Shown one piece after another: positions 9,821 to 19,807 of a stretch of 64,000 nt of DNA. The notes under the pieces are model-generated. The model ran no database searches, was not told the DNA's origin, and saw only the letters and a list, made by a program, of their open reading frames with translations. The stretch lies in the NCBI RefSeq assembly GCF_000764305.2, contig NW_025943963.1, positions 154,303-218,302 of the forward strand, written 5' to 3'. The stretch comes from Hyalella azteca. Lineage: Eukaryota; Arthropoda; Malacostraca; Amphipoda; Hyalellidae. How positions within the stretch are numbered: the stretch's first letter is position 1; each line of letters begins with the position of its first letter. The translations under genes were made by a program, and so were the position numbers.

Positions 9821-12800
9821 GTGAGTAGATAATCTTTTAAAATTTAGAGGAAAGCTCTCGAATTTATTGATTATTTTTTATTGAATTAAATGAATTAAAA
9901 TTGTGGTTTCATTTCAATTTGCTTTTTATCAGTGATTACAAAATATATATTTAATTCTTAGATTACTGGTATGTATAAATTAATTAAAATAATTCTAATT
10001 ATTAATAAAAAAATGCACTGGACACATTTTTATTAGATATGATTATTTCTGTTATTTGACTTATATGAATTATTTGAGTATACATCTTACATGGAATGGC
10101 ATTAATTGATTTAGGTTGGATGTAGCTTTCTCATTATATTTCATAGAATTGTTTGAAATGTTCTATCATTTTTCATGTCTCTTCATCCTATTGGTATTTT
10201 ATAGTAAATTTTGAATGCCTTTATTTCACAGTATCAACATGTTGCCAAGACCAAGACGGACTGTATGAATTTACTCAACCAGTATCGAGGCCTTGCTGCC
10301 AAATTGGATAGATTTGGTAGGTTGTGCCCATTATCTGTCTTTAGTTCTTTGTCATTTCCTGTGAACTTTTATGACTATTGTGATAGGATTGGTAATAAGA
10401 TATGGATTGGTAATAAGATAGAATCTATCTTATTACCAATATGGATTGTTAATAAGATAGATTCTAAAATATAATGATATAGGTAATGATTCAAGTAGTA
10501 TACAAGTTTAAACATCATTGCTCTTGAGGCTTGGTAATGTTTACAAATTAAAGGATGCATAAGATATACTTTTTTGTATATCTGTTGTATGTATAGGATA
10601 TGTACAGAACTTGCCAAATATGCAACGTCTATAGAGATAATTTTTAATGATATCCATAATTTTGTTAGTTAAAGATATTGACTCTACACAGATAAACTCA
10701 ATGAAATACACAAAAAATATAATTTCCATCATTACCATAGTTGTCATTTTTATTAGATTGTTAGTAAATTTTAAATAAATTAATTCATTGATGATAGTGT
10801 GATTTCAATTTTTTGCTCAAGGGTTCTGGTTTTTTGTGTAATCTTGTGTATAATTTTGAATAATCTTATATTTTGCCATATCAAATATAGTACTCTATCC
10901 ACCTTCATGATGATCATATACTCAGCAATAAATTTGTTAGCTCATCACTCACTAGTTCTACCTTCTCTGTACATGACTTGTACCTCTCCACTCTCATGGC
11001 ATTTTAATTATCACTTCCTCATATTCAAGTGTTTAATGATGGCATCACAAAGCAGTTACTCACACTGGATGGTACCATTCCTGTACCCTTCAAGGGTGAG
11101 TTTAATGAGGCCTTAATGTTACTGCTCTGCCTGAAAGATCTCCTGTTACATTTCCTCTCCATGCATTATTTGCCTGTTAATTTTCTCAGTATTGAGATCT
11201 GCTGTGCCATCTTATTTGCATTGATTGCATTTCAATAGGTACTTGATTGCTTGTATATCTACTTATGGACTGGGATGTAAACATTTTGATGAAATCTCAC
11301 TTGCAGCAATCATGTGGGAAGTATAAATGACTGATTAGCCTGTTTCATTGTTCAAATGACGACACAGAGAATCTTAAAATGCATTTGAAGGCTGTGCATG
11401 TGATCTTTCAGGCTTGCATGAGTATGATGCTTGAAAATTACATTGGCTCACCTGCTGATGCTGCTGTTTGGTTTTAATAAAATTTGTGGCTAACTAAAAC
11501 TCATGTGGAAATTGCCACAAATTTTCTTAACCACAACACAGTTTTGCAGAGGCCAAATTTTCTATCATTCTGTGATTCTCATTACTTGTCTCTGTCTCGG
11601 CCTGCTTCTGAAGTGTTTAGTAGTGGAACATCCCGCTACCTGCTGTGTCTTGAGGGAACTATACCTGTTGTCTACAAAGGTAATACAATTTCATTGTTGA
11701 CAAGATGCTGTGAAGCCTTTATCCTGCCTTGCACCTTCTTCCTGTTGCATTGCACTCTGTGACTGTGCTTAATTTCTTAGTTACAAAAAACCTCTCCTAC
11801 TCTCTCTTTGTCAAAAGTTGTTTCACACCTGAACTGAAGTGCTTAAATTTATTCTTACACAAACTTTCAAAGTTGGCTTTCATGTTGATATTTTATTGTT
11901 TCTGAGTGGATGCCCAATTTCTCTCAATTCCTGATGTATGGTAATGGAGTTTTCTGGCCAGAAAGGCAAATTTATTACCTAATATATTTGGTCTGCTACA
12001 ACATATGTACTAGTCTAGTTAATTATTTATTCTTTAATGTCAGCTTTACTTATGCTGCAATTATTTATTTGCATCGGCTGCAAGTTGTGACACCTGTATT
12101 AATTAACTCAACCTAATGTAAATATATTGAAATTTCTGGATTTTTTTAATAGCCTTGCTTCTAATTAAAGTATACCTGTATACCATATTGCTTTTCTTGG
12201 CTTCTGTCCACTTATAATTACTTGCAATGGTGAACTCCTTAGGTTCTCTGCTATAAGAAGGCTAGAAACTTTCTTGCCAATTAGAATGCTATGTGTGAAA
12301 TATTGAAAAACTCATTGTATTTCTTATGTTTGTGATTTTATTTATTATCAAAGAATTCACAATCTTGTTATCAAGTGATGTTTTGAATAGTTCTATTAAT
12401 GCAACTGACACTTATATTATTATCTTTACATCATCCAATATTTTGTAGTAGAATGTACAACCTATCATTAAGGATTTTATATATGTGCTAAATATTGTAG
12501 GTAGCACCTACAACATCCCCATCTGCCTGTGGATATTGGACACCCACCCATACTCTGCCCCCATGGCTTTTGTCAAGCCGACTGCAGATATGCTCATCAA
12601 GGCCTCTAGGCACGTCGACCAAAATGGCAAGATCTACTTGCCTTACCTCCATGAGTGGAATCCAGTAAGTTTTTGTTCCATATTGAACTTGAAGAGTGCA
12701 TATATCTCATCATGTTCAATATTTTTTTCATATATGTTTTATGCTAGTACAGACCTCATCATATGGGATGATTTTCAGTATATATTGAACAAAACATTTT

Positions 12801-15800
12801 CATAAATTTCAGTGAATATCAAAAAAATTGATTTGCATGCAATAGCTTCAAAATATCAGTTATCATGTTCATCTCCATATTTGTATTCACTGAAGATATC
12901 TTGTATTCTAACAACCTGTGTTACACTAAAAACTTATCATGTTTAAATAAGTTTTCTAGTATAATTATTTGTTTCAGGACGTTTCAGATTTGATTGGCCT
13001 GGTGCAAGTGATGATCATGACGTTCAGTGAGATGCCTCCTGTCTATGCAAAACCTAAAGGAGCGCCTCCTACTCCAGCCCAGCCTGCCATGCCATACCCA
13101 ACTACCCCGTATCCTACCCAGCCAAGTGAGTGCACATCATGTTAGCACGCTGTGATAACCTTATTAAATTGTGATGATCTATTGGCTGTACTTAAGAGTG
13201 ATGGACTCGTGTATGACATTCATGTTGCGTGTGTGATGCACACTTGTTTTGTGTGTGACACACGTATCTCGTGTGTGAGACGCGCTTGTCTCGTATGTGA
13301 GACGAATTTCTCGTTTTAATGCTAATAGAATAGGTATTTATGCCGTTGGTTCAGTTCTTCATGCTATCACTTAATTACATTCACAGTCTAGAATCGCATC
13401 TTGTCTATACCTGGTCCTGGTTGATCTGATCAGGGTCAGCTGAGGAGATCTCTAACTTGATCTCTTTTTACAACACTTCTCTTTAACTTCACTTCTTGTT
13501 TGTTTGTTTGTCTGTCTGTCTGTCTGCTACAAATCTTATAATCAAAATTTAACACACTTCTACTTATCTTATCGATCTGAAATTTTGCACACTTGCGTAA
13601 AGTTGGAGACAATGCATGAATCAAATGACAAAATAAATGATTTTAAAAATTAAAAAAAAAAATTCAATACTGTATTAAAAAATTGAAAAAATAATTTTGT
13701 CAGCTACAAATCTTATAACTGATATTTGACACACTTTTACCTGTCCAATTGACATGAAATTTTGCTCACTTGTGTGAAGTTGGAGGCAATGCAGGAATCA
13801 ATTGACAGAATAAATAATTTTGAAAACAAATTTTAAATATTAAAAAATAAATTGAATTTTTTTTAATATTCGAAAATGAAGTTAGAAATTCATTTTACAT
13901 CTGTAACATTGGAAACACCGGATTCTTTAGAAGTGTTGTCTTTAAAAAGTAATTTTTAAACGTATATTATTATTATTACTTACAACACTTCTCTTTAACT
14001 TCACTTCTTGTCTGTTTGTCTGTCTGTCTGCTACAAATCTTATAATCAAAATTTAATACACTTCTACTTATCCTATTGATCTGAAATTTTGCACACTTGT
14101 GTAAATTTGGAGACAATGCATGAATCAAATGTCAAAATAAATGATTTTAAAAAGTAAAAAAAAAATTTATAATAAAAAAATTGAAAAAATAATTTTTGTC
14201 AGCTACAAATCTACAATGCATGAATCAATTGACAGAATATATAATTTTGAAAAAAAGTTATATATATGTAAAAAACTGAAAAATTAATTTTTTAATATTT
14301 GAAAATAACATTTGAAATTCATTGTACATCTGTAACATTGGAAACACTGGATTCTTTAGAAGTGTTGTCTTTAAAAAGTCATTTTTAAACGCATATTATT
14401 TAAATATCAACACCCAATGAAGAAATAGTTTTTTTTAATTTAAATTGAAATAATGCTCATTTTCTAAAGTTTTCAATAGTTTTGATGGAGATCTGTTTGG
14501 CAGGTTACCCGGCATACCACGGAGGAGCGGGCTACCCTCCCTCCAACACAGGGTATCCTGCACCAGCATATCCTCCCTACCCGCCCCCCGGCAACTTGCC
14601 CTACCCGACACCTTATCCTACTCCTGCTGAGGTATGCAACCCTGCAGAGGTAGGATTACTGCTATTCCTCCTCCATTTAAGGTAGCAACCTTGCTGGTGT
14701 AGGATTACCTCTATTCCGCCTCCATCTAAGATATTAATATTTGCAGAGGTATGATATTAGCCATATCTTTGCTTTGAATATGTTGAACTCAGTTTATACG
14801 TATGTAAGATTAGAAGTACGAATTAGGTCTAAGTAGTTCATTTTAGTTAGTTAGTTTTAGTTTAGTTTTGGTTTAGTTAATGAAGGAATACAATTATTTT
14901 CAACATTATTGATTTGTCTTATATTCTTGATGCTGTCACTGGTTTTGTCTTGTGATGGCACTAACCCAAGTTACTCAATTGAAATAAGAAATGTTTATTT
15001 GTTAGCCTAAAATGTGAAGATTGCTACCGGAACTCAAAGTCGAGCTCATATTTCTTGAGTTGGTTACTGAAGTTTTTGAAATGTTAGTTGAGGTTATGTT
15101 TAGTTAATAAGCTATGTGATGAAGTTCTGAGTTAGTTCTGAAATGTTACTGCTTCATACTGTCTTTTATTGGTTCTTATATTTGTTCTTATTTCTGTGCA
15201 GAATACTCTAGCTGGTGGCTCTGCTTCCATGGCCGCTGCTGCAGGAAATACGGGCACCATAACTGGTACAAAGCAATGAAATCTTGGCATTAATTTTCCA
15301 TGCATACTCTCTTTCTCTGGGTTTTAATTATAGGTAGTTATGGATCACCCTAATGAATAAAGAGTTCTTATCTTTATCTATTTGTGTTTCTCAATGCATT
15401 TATTTTGGGATTAACATGAGCTTCTTTTTAACCTCATCTTTGCCTGAATGTCAATAGCTTTGGAAATTCAAAGCTACGTATGAATTTTAGAATTTTTTCC
15501 AGATAATTACGTCGGTTTATTGTATCCATCAGCTTGATATGACAGCGTGTAGAGTGTTGTCATTGACGGTAGTAGGATTAGTTCCTCCTGTACAACATCA
15601 TATTCTTTGTACACTGTAACACATTCCTTGTACACTGTAACACATTCCTTGTACACTGTAACACATTCCTTGTACACTGTAACACATTCCTTGTATACTA
15701 AAAAGTTCCTGGTGTATTACAGAGGAACACATTCGCCTGTCGCTGGTGTCTGCAGTAGAGGACCGAGTGCGTGACAAGCTCCGCGAGAAACACGGCGACG

Positions 15801-17036
15801 CGCAGGCCGAGGTTGCGGTGCTCAAGCAGCAGAAGGCCGACCTCGAGCGAGGGCGCGCCAAGCTCAACAATATGATCAGCAAACTCCAGGCTGAGCAGGT
15901 TACTTTAAAATAAGTTAAATGAAAAAACTATGCAACTTTTTACCTGAGAATTGAATATTTTTTTAATGCACTTTTTTAAACTATGCGTCTTGTTTACCCA
16001 AGCGTGTAGGTTAGAGTACTAGACCTGCACCAGGTCCGCTATTACTATTCTATCAGGCCTAAAAAGAAAATATAACACGAACATTTTATATTCAATGTGT
16101 ATATATTCATTGAACATACTAGTTATTTATGCAAACTTACTTTCTCCATTTTGCCTTTCCCATAGGTATACAGGTATGCATATATATTGCAACCATGCTT
16201 GATTGAGTGGTTATAAACATTTCATATGATTTTTTGGTCCTGTAGAATTTATTTTGATTTGAGAGTTGTCGACTGTAAGTTTGTTTACAAGTGTTTTTTT
16301 TTTTTTCTCACCACATACAATAGCACCAACTGTCAGGACAAGAATAATATATTCGATTTATTTTCTGTACTTGATGAAGAACATATATATTTACATTATA
16401 AATAATATATGTGTTTAATAATATAATAATTATAGTATAACAATATTTTGCCAGAACGAAGTGAATAAAAGCATCCGTGTGCTGAGGGAGCGTGAGGCTG
16501 AGCTCCGTGGTCTGGTCGAGCAGAGCGAGAGCACTCAGAAAGAATTGGACATCGATGAAGCCGTGACCACAACCGCACCTCTCTACAGGTCAATAATTTC
16601 AACTCCTGCCTGCTATTCTATTATTTTCCTAAAACTTTTGAATGTTCATTAATTTTGCCCATGGGGAAATATTAATCACCAAATATCTTGCCAACGAATT
16701 TTTTAAATTAATGTTCGGAAAGTTGAGTGCTGTGAATTTTCATTGACGGTAGTTCGTTAGTTTATCATTCAAGGCCAGAACGCTAGTCTGATCACAATAT
16801 GGACAAACATTATTGTTCTGAATTACTAAATTGTGGGCACCTGCAGGCAACTTGTAGCTGCGTACGCGGACGAACAAGCCACCCAAGACGCTATATATTA
16901 TCTGGGCGAGGCCCTGAGACGCTCAGTGCTCGACCTGGACACGTACATGCGCCACGTGCGCGCTCTCAGCCGTCGACAGTACCAGCTCCGCGCCACCATG
17001 TCTCTCTGCCGGCAAAAAGCAAACCTTGCCCCATAA
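9773..17036 (+). CDS. TSG101: TSG101 (ESCRT-I subunit, UEV protein), complete, with an alternative exon pair
   Basis: Coding exons: 9773-9820, 10232-10316, 11030-11095 (3a) or 11614-11679 (3b), 12501-12664, 12978-13125, 14504-14631, 15202-15265, 15723-15898, 16455-16588, 16847-17036. All have GT-AG boundaries and keep frame, giving 400 residues with either 3a or 3b (human TSG101 has 390). Order: UEV domain about 1-147 (GTIPVP, TYNIPICLW, GKIYLPYLHEW), Pro/Tyr-rich linker about 148-234, coiled coil about 240-320, C-terminal steadiness box about 335-398 (YYLGEALRR). TSG101 binds ubiquitin and P(T/S)AP motifs through the UEV and joins VPS28/VPS37/MVB12 to sort cargo into multivesicular bodies; it also acts in abscission. 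Met95, Tyr68, Asn69 and Phe88 of the human protein have matching residues here. The C-terminal PTAP motif of human reads TTAP. Confidence 0.97.
10232..10316 (+). CDS. TSG101: TSG101 exon 2
   Basis: Acceptor TTATTTCACAG, donor TTTG|GTAGGT, ending in phase 1. Encodes YQHVAKTKTDCMNLLNQYRG and LAAKLDRF, aligned with human residues about 15-42. The split Val codon is completed identically by either exon 3a or 3b. Confidence 0.95.
10406..10440. repeat. Perfect inverted repeat in TSG101 intron 2
   Basis: Arms of 16 bp (ATTGGTAATAAGATAG and its complement) around a 3-bp loop, flanked by further GGTAATAAGATA copies at 10390-10405 and 10447-10460. A tight hairpin in RNA or DNA. Confidence 0.85.
11030..11095 (+). 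CDS. TSG101: TSG101 exon 3a (alternative UEV exon)
   Basis: Acceptor ATATTCAAG, donor CAAGG|GTGAGT, 66 nt, phase 1 to phase 1. Encodes VFNDG...GTIPVPFKG, aligned with human residues 43-65. It keeps Asn and Asp at the positions of human Asn45 and Asp46 and has Phe in place of Tyr63. Either this exon or 3b completes the UEV fold. Confidence 0.93.
11614..11679 (+). CDS. TSG101: TSG101 exon 3b (duplicated alternative UEV exon)
   Basis: Acceptor CTTCTGAAG, donor AAAG|GTAATA, 66 nt, phase 1 to phase 1. Encodes VFSSG...GTIPVVYKG, clearly homologous to exon 3a with no gap. It has Ser-Ser at human Asn45-Asp46, keeps Tyr63 and changes Pro62 to Val. No stop, frameshift or splice-site loss. The equal length and phase strongly suggest a mutually exclusive exon, though splicing has not been observed. 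Inclusion of both, or skipping of both, would also keep frame. Confidence 0.88.
12501..12664 (+). CDS. TSG101: TSG101 exon 4 (UEV core)
   Basis: Acceptor ATTGTAG, donor CCA|GTAAGT, phase 1 to 0. Encodes GSTYNIPICLWILDTHPY, then FVKPTADMLIKASRHVDQNG and KIYLPYLHEWNP. It contains the residues matching human Tyr68, Asn69, Phe88 and Met95 that line the P(T/S)AP and ubiquitin surfaces. The catalytic Cys of true E2 enzymes is absent, as in all UEVs. Confidence 0.96.
12978..13125 (+). CDS. TSG101: TSG101 exon 5 (UEV end, start of Pro-rich linker)
   Basis: Acceptor TTGTTTCAG, donor CCAA|GTGAGT. Encodes DVSDLIGLVQVMIMTFSEMP and PVYAKP (human PPVFSRP), then a Pro/Ala/Tyr-rich stretch. Phase 0 to 1. 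Confidence 0.96.
13470..13939 (+). mobile_element. MITE-like element in TSG101 intron, copy 1
   Basis: Starts ACAACACTTCT and ends AGAAGTGTTGT (inverted 11-bp termini). It has a TTTGTCTGTCTG run near the left end and an interior GATCTGAAATTTTGCACAC motif. Two copies lie nearly in tandem here and a third lies at 25491-25752. No coding capacity. Confidence 0.65.
13982..14368 (+). mobile_element. MITE-like element in TSG101 intron, copy 2
   Basis: Same termini (ACAACACTTCT / AGAAGTGTTGT) and interior as the copy at 13470-13939, in the same orientation and 42 bp downstream. It is shorter through an internal deletion. Its end lies about 135 bp before the acceptor of the next TSG101 exon. Confidence 0.65.
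14504..14631 (+). CDS. TSG101: TSG101 exon 6 (Pro/Tyr-rich linker)
   Basis: Acceptor GTTTGGCAG, donor GAG|GTATGC, phase 1 to 0. Encodes a linker of YP, GYP and PYP repeats, about 43 residues. A second in-frame donor (GAG|GTAGGA) 18 nt downstream at 14649 would add six residues (VCNPAE). It lies in a short local duplication of about 50 bp spanning 14632-14730. Confidence 0.93.
15202..15265 (+). CDS. TSG101: TSG101 exon 7
   Basis: Acceptor TTTCTGTGCAG, donor ACTG|GTACAA, phase 0 to 1. Encodes NTLAGGSASMAAAAGNTGTI then the split Glu codon, which with the next exon gives the conserved TI-x-E-x-x-IR junction before the coiled coil. Reading through the weak donor would end five codons later (TGA at 15277). 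Confidence 0.9.
15603..15700 (+). repeat. 21-bp minisatellite beside a TSG101 acceptor
   Basis: About 4.7 tandem copies of ACATTCCTTGTACACTGTAAC ending about 22 bp before the acceptor AG at 15721-15722. It lies in the usual branch-point and polypyrimidine zone of this intron. Confidence 0.85.
15723..15898 (+). CDS. TSG101: TSG101 exon 8 (coiled coil)
   Basis: Acceptor GTATTACAG, donor CAG|GTTACT, phase 1 to 0. Encodes EEHIRLSLVSAVEDRVRDKL followed by a Lys/Gln/Glu-rich heptad region. It matches the human SEDTIRASLISAV start of the stalk that assembles with VPS28 and VPS37. The exon is much richer in GC than its introns. Confidence 0.95.
16455..16588 (+). CDS. TSG101: TSG101 exon 9 (end of coiled coil, TTAP)
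   Basis: Acceptor TATTTTGCCAG, donor TACAG|GTCAAT, phase 0 to 2. Encodes NEVNKSIRVLREREAELRGL and onward to DIDEAVTTTAPLYR. The human equivalent of TTTAPLY is IPTAPLY, so the first Pro of the internal PTAP is replaced by Thr. Confidence 0.95.
16847..17036 (+). CDS. TSG101: TSG101 exon 10 (steadiness box, stop)
   Basis: Acceptor CACCTGCAG, ends at TAA 17034-17036. Encodes QLVAAYADEQATQDAIYYLG and EALRRSVLDLDTYMRHVRAL, the conserved C-terminal domain that binds VPS28 and sets TSG101 protein level in other animals. Confidence 0.97.
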
Positions 17037-17313
17037 TTTCTGCATTTTTATCTGCTTTAATATGCCTTTAGATCATAATGTTCCTGCACTTCGGATAGTC
17101 TTTCAATTTATTGAATGGCAATATTGACCTTTTGTAACTAACTTGTCATTTCTTGCACTACAAGAGGAATTTATGTATTGTACCTATATGCTAGGGCACT
17201 GTTAAAGAGAGTAACTTTGAGGAGACCTACTTCTCACCTGGCATATACACTGTTAGAAATAACGGTGAAAAAATTGTCTAACCGGCGTTCTAGTGGCTGG
17301 GCCGCTCCGTGAT

Positions 17314-17319
17314 AATAAA
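17314..17319 (+). terminator. Candidate poly(A) signal of TSG101
   Basis: AATAAA, 278 bp after the stop codon, the first canonical hexamer downstream. Use is inferred only from position. Confidence 0.4.
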
Positions 17320-19160
17320 CATTTTCTCCGTTTTTTTTTCCAACTGCGGTGCGGATTTCTTGTGTTATATTGAAAGAAAAACATCGACGTTGTGTTTTAT
17401 TTCACGTGCTCTCGGCCACTGACATGTCGATCAGACTTTTTCAGGGCGTTTTTCAAACGTTGGTACGTTAAAAATAACGTTTATTGAACGTTGTCTCAAC
17501 GTTATTTGACTGGAAGATAGTTGTGTCATCTTAAAAGTACTACTCACGTTGTGTAGAAGCAAGCTATCTGGCGCGGCGTATAATTGTGGGTAGGATGTGT
17601 TTTGTTCGTTTCTTGAGAACACAAATTTTTGTCATTTTCTTTTCAGATTTATGAAGCAGGTCATTGTAATAACTTATTGAAATTCTCATAAAGTTAATAG
17701 TTTTATCATAGCGTTCTCGTTGTATGATTTTTGAAAGTTGAGTGCTAAGTAATGCTAGTAATTATTTTGTCTATTATTTATGGAATACTTCATTTTGCTA
17801 TGGATGTACTTTGTGATTATAATTATGTACTCTAGTAGAATTCATTTCATCCATAAACCACACACTGGCCTGGTGCAATGACTACCAATTATATACCCAG
17901 GAATACAGGACTGTCATTTGAGATAAAGCAGCATTTTTAAATTACTTTAGCATTACCATCACTTTAGAGTTCAGTGGAGTTATGGGTGCGTAATTCCGCT
18001 TAAATAATGCCTTCTGAATTGATTTCTTTCTGTAATATGTATATGTAATTGTATAATTGTTTTGGTACAAGTCAATTGGATGTATTGTTTACTTCAGAGT
18101 ATTGGTGAGAACCTTGCGTGTTCCCGGTAGTCTGGGTAAAAGAAATGTTATTCCTTCATTTCAGGTTTTTCTGAAATTCAACTATTCATCAGAGCTGAAT
18201 TAGCATTTTTTTATTGAAGAAAATGTTTCTAACATTAATTGAAATCTATTTTATAAAGTTTCACTAATTCTTCTTTGAGATTCGAAGAATGTCATCAATG
18301 ATGAGTTTACAATTTGCTCTGGAGTCTGGAGCTCTTCCAGGGATGAACTTAATGGCCATTATATTTTATATTATCCTGTATATGAAAGTATGACTTATTG
18401 TATGGATAAATATAGTAATTTTAATTTGACCAGCAATTGATTGAGTCCTTTTCTATGATATTTTTGTTTCATTTTTCGTATAATATTAGCTATTAATTGA
18501 TTCTTGATATTTTTTTCATTTATTGAAGCTCGTCCTGAGACATGCGCGGAGTCTTTAGGACTTTTCTTGTGCTAAACAGAGTTGCCCGATGGGCTTTTTC
18601 TCGGCCTAATTCAACGATTTAGGCCTTTTTGCAAAAATATCGTGCATTTTAATTTTTTTTACTGATTCAACCAAATTATCCCTTTTCCGGGATGATTTAG
18701 TTCATAATCCTATAACTGACAAGGAAGACACTCATGTCCGATACTCTTTTCAGGAGTCAAGGCACTATTTTCACGTTGAAAACACCAGCAGGTACTGCCT
18801 AGAAAAAAATGTGATTTTTAAACATGAACTTTTTGTGGCGAGATTGCGCTGAAACTTAGAATTGAAATTTACGTGTCAATAAACGGACTTTAACAAAAAT
18901 AAATTTGTGCTTCAACTAAAAATCGTGTTTTCTACATATAAAAAGCCTTACAATCCATTATAAGTCCCCCGCTGAAAAGACAATGAATTTTTAATTTAAT
19001 GCAACCATTCGTTCTTTCCAAGTTCAGAGCGCAGCACGACCACGAATTCCCAATTCCCATTTATTGAAAAATTCAAACGCGGAATAATGAAAAATAATTG
19101 AACTATCGCTCGTCGCGATGCAATAAAAAATGTAAGATTTACGCTAGCAGAAACGTATAA
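17320..19160. other. Non-coding region after TSG101
   Basis: AT-rich DNA with no recognised gene or element. Parts may be 3' UTR if a more distal poly(A) site is used. Confidence 0.5.
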
Positions 19161-19164
19161 AAAA

Positions 19165-19390
19165 ATGCTGGACAAGAGCAGACTAGATAAAGCTATGGAA
19201 AAATATATGTTCAGACTTGAAATTCCTAGCAGCATATCGAACCCGGTGTAAGTCCAGTAACTATTAAAACTATCGTCAGCCTTGAAAACATCCGGTCAAA
19301 GGAACAATTTTAGATTTTCTGTGAACAAGTCACGAAAAGTGCAAGAATCGGCGACAGGCCACATCAGGCCTACTCTTAAAAACCCTTTAA
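19165..19390 (+). mobile_element. 5'-truncated non-LTR retrotransposon 3' end
   Basis: Encodes the last residues of the reverse transcriptase ([19 protein letters not shown], stop at about 19250) followed by the AATCGGCGACAGGCCACATC tail. Same family as 2234-2865 and 35052-35288. It lacks the ATGTTATGTT terminus, but a CGCCGACATCAACATGTTATG fragment occurs later at about 20068-20095. Confidence 0.75.
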
Positions 19391-19431
19391 CGCCAAATCG
19401 GGCTTTCAAGTCGCCTTTCAAAAAGCACGGA

Positions 19432-19730
19432 TTTTCTCTAAGAATTTCACGTTTTCTTTCATTTTTTCGAAAAATTTGCACGAGCAAATAAAGTCTTAAA
19501 TTTATTTCTCACATATGTGTACCAAGTTTCAAAGTTATCTGTCTGTAAATAACCGAAAAGAAATTTCCAATTTCCAATGTCAATTTCCAATTTCTTGTGG
19601 AAATTTTATTTCGGTTATTTACAGACGGATCACTTTGAAACTTGGTACAATATGTGAAAAATAAATTTAAGAATTTTTTCTTTGTGTGAATTTTTCGGAA
19701 AAAATGAAAGAAAACGTGAAATTCTTAGAA
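19432..19730. repeat. Long hairpin: inverted repeat with arms of about 125 bp
   Basis: The left arm runs from TTCTCTAAGAATTTCACG to TGTAAATAACCGAAA (19432-19560). The right arm (about 19607-19730) is its near-complete reverse complement, from TTTCGGTTATTTACAGAC to CGTGAAATTCTTAGAAAA. The loop is about 45 bp and itself repeats TTTCCAATTTCC. No coding frame is convincing. Confidence 0.85.
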
Positions 19731-19746
19731 AACAGCCTATAGGGGG

Positions 19747-19778
19747 GTACTGTAAAAATCCTAGGATTTTTACAGTAC
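19747..19778. repeat. 32-bp perfect palindrome
   Basis: GTACTGTAAAAATCCT followed directly by its exact reverse complement, no loop. A partial third arm (GTACTGTAAAATCCTAGG) lies at 19790-19807. Confidence 0.9.
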
Positions 19779-19807
19779 TGTACAGGGAGGTACTGTAAAA
19801 TCCTAGG

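Noticed and set aside
15266..15279. Short TSG101 isoform reading through the exon 7 donor
   Set aside because: Would remove the coiled coil and steadiness box; the reading continues perfectly across the splice, so normal splicing is assumed.
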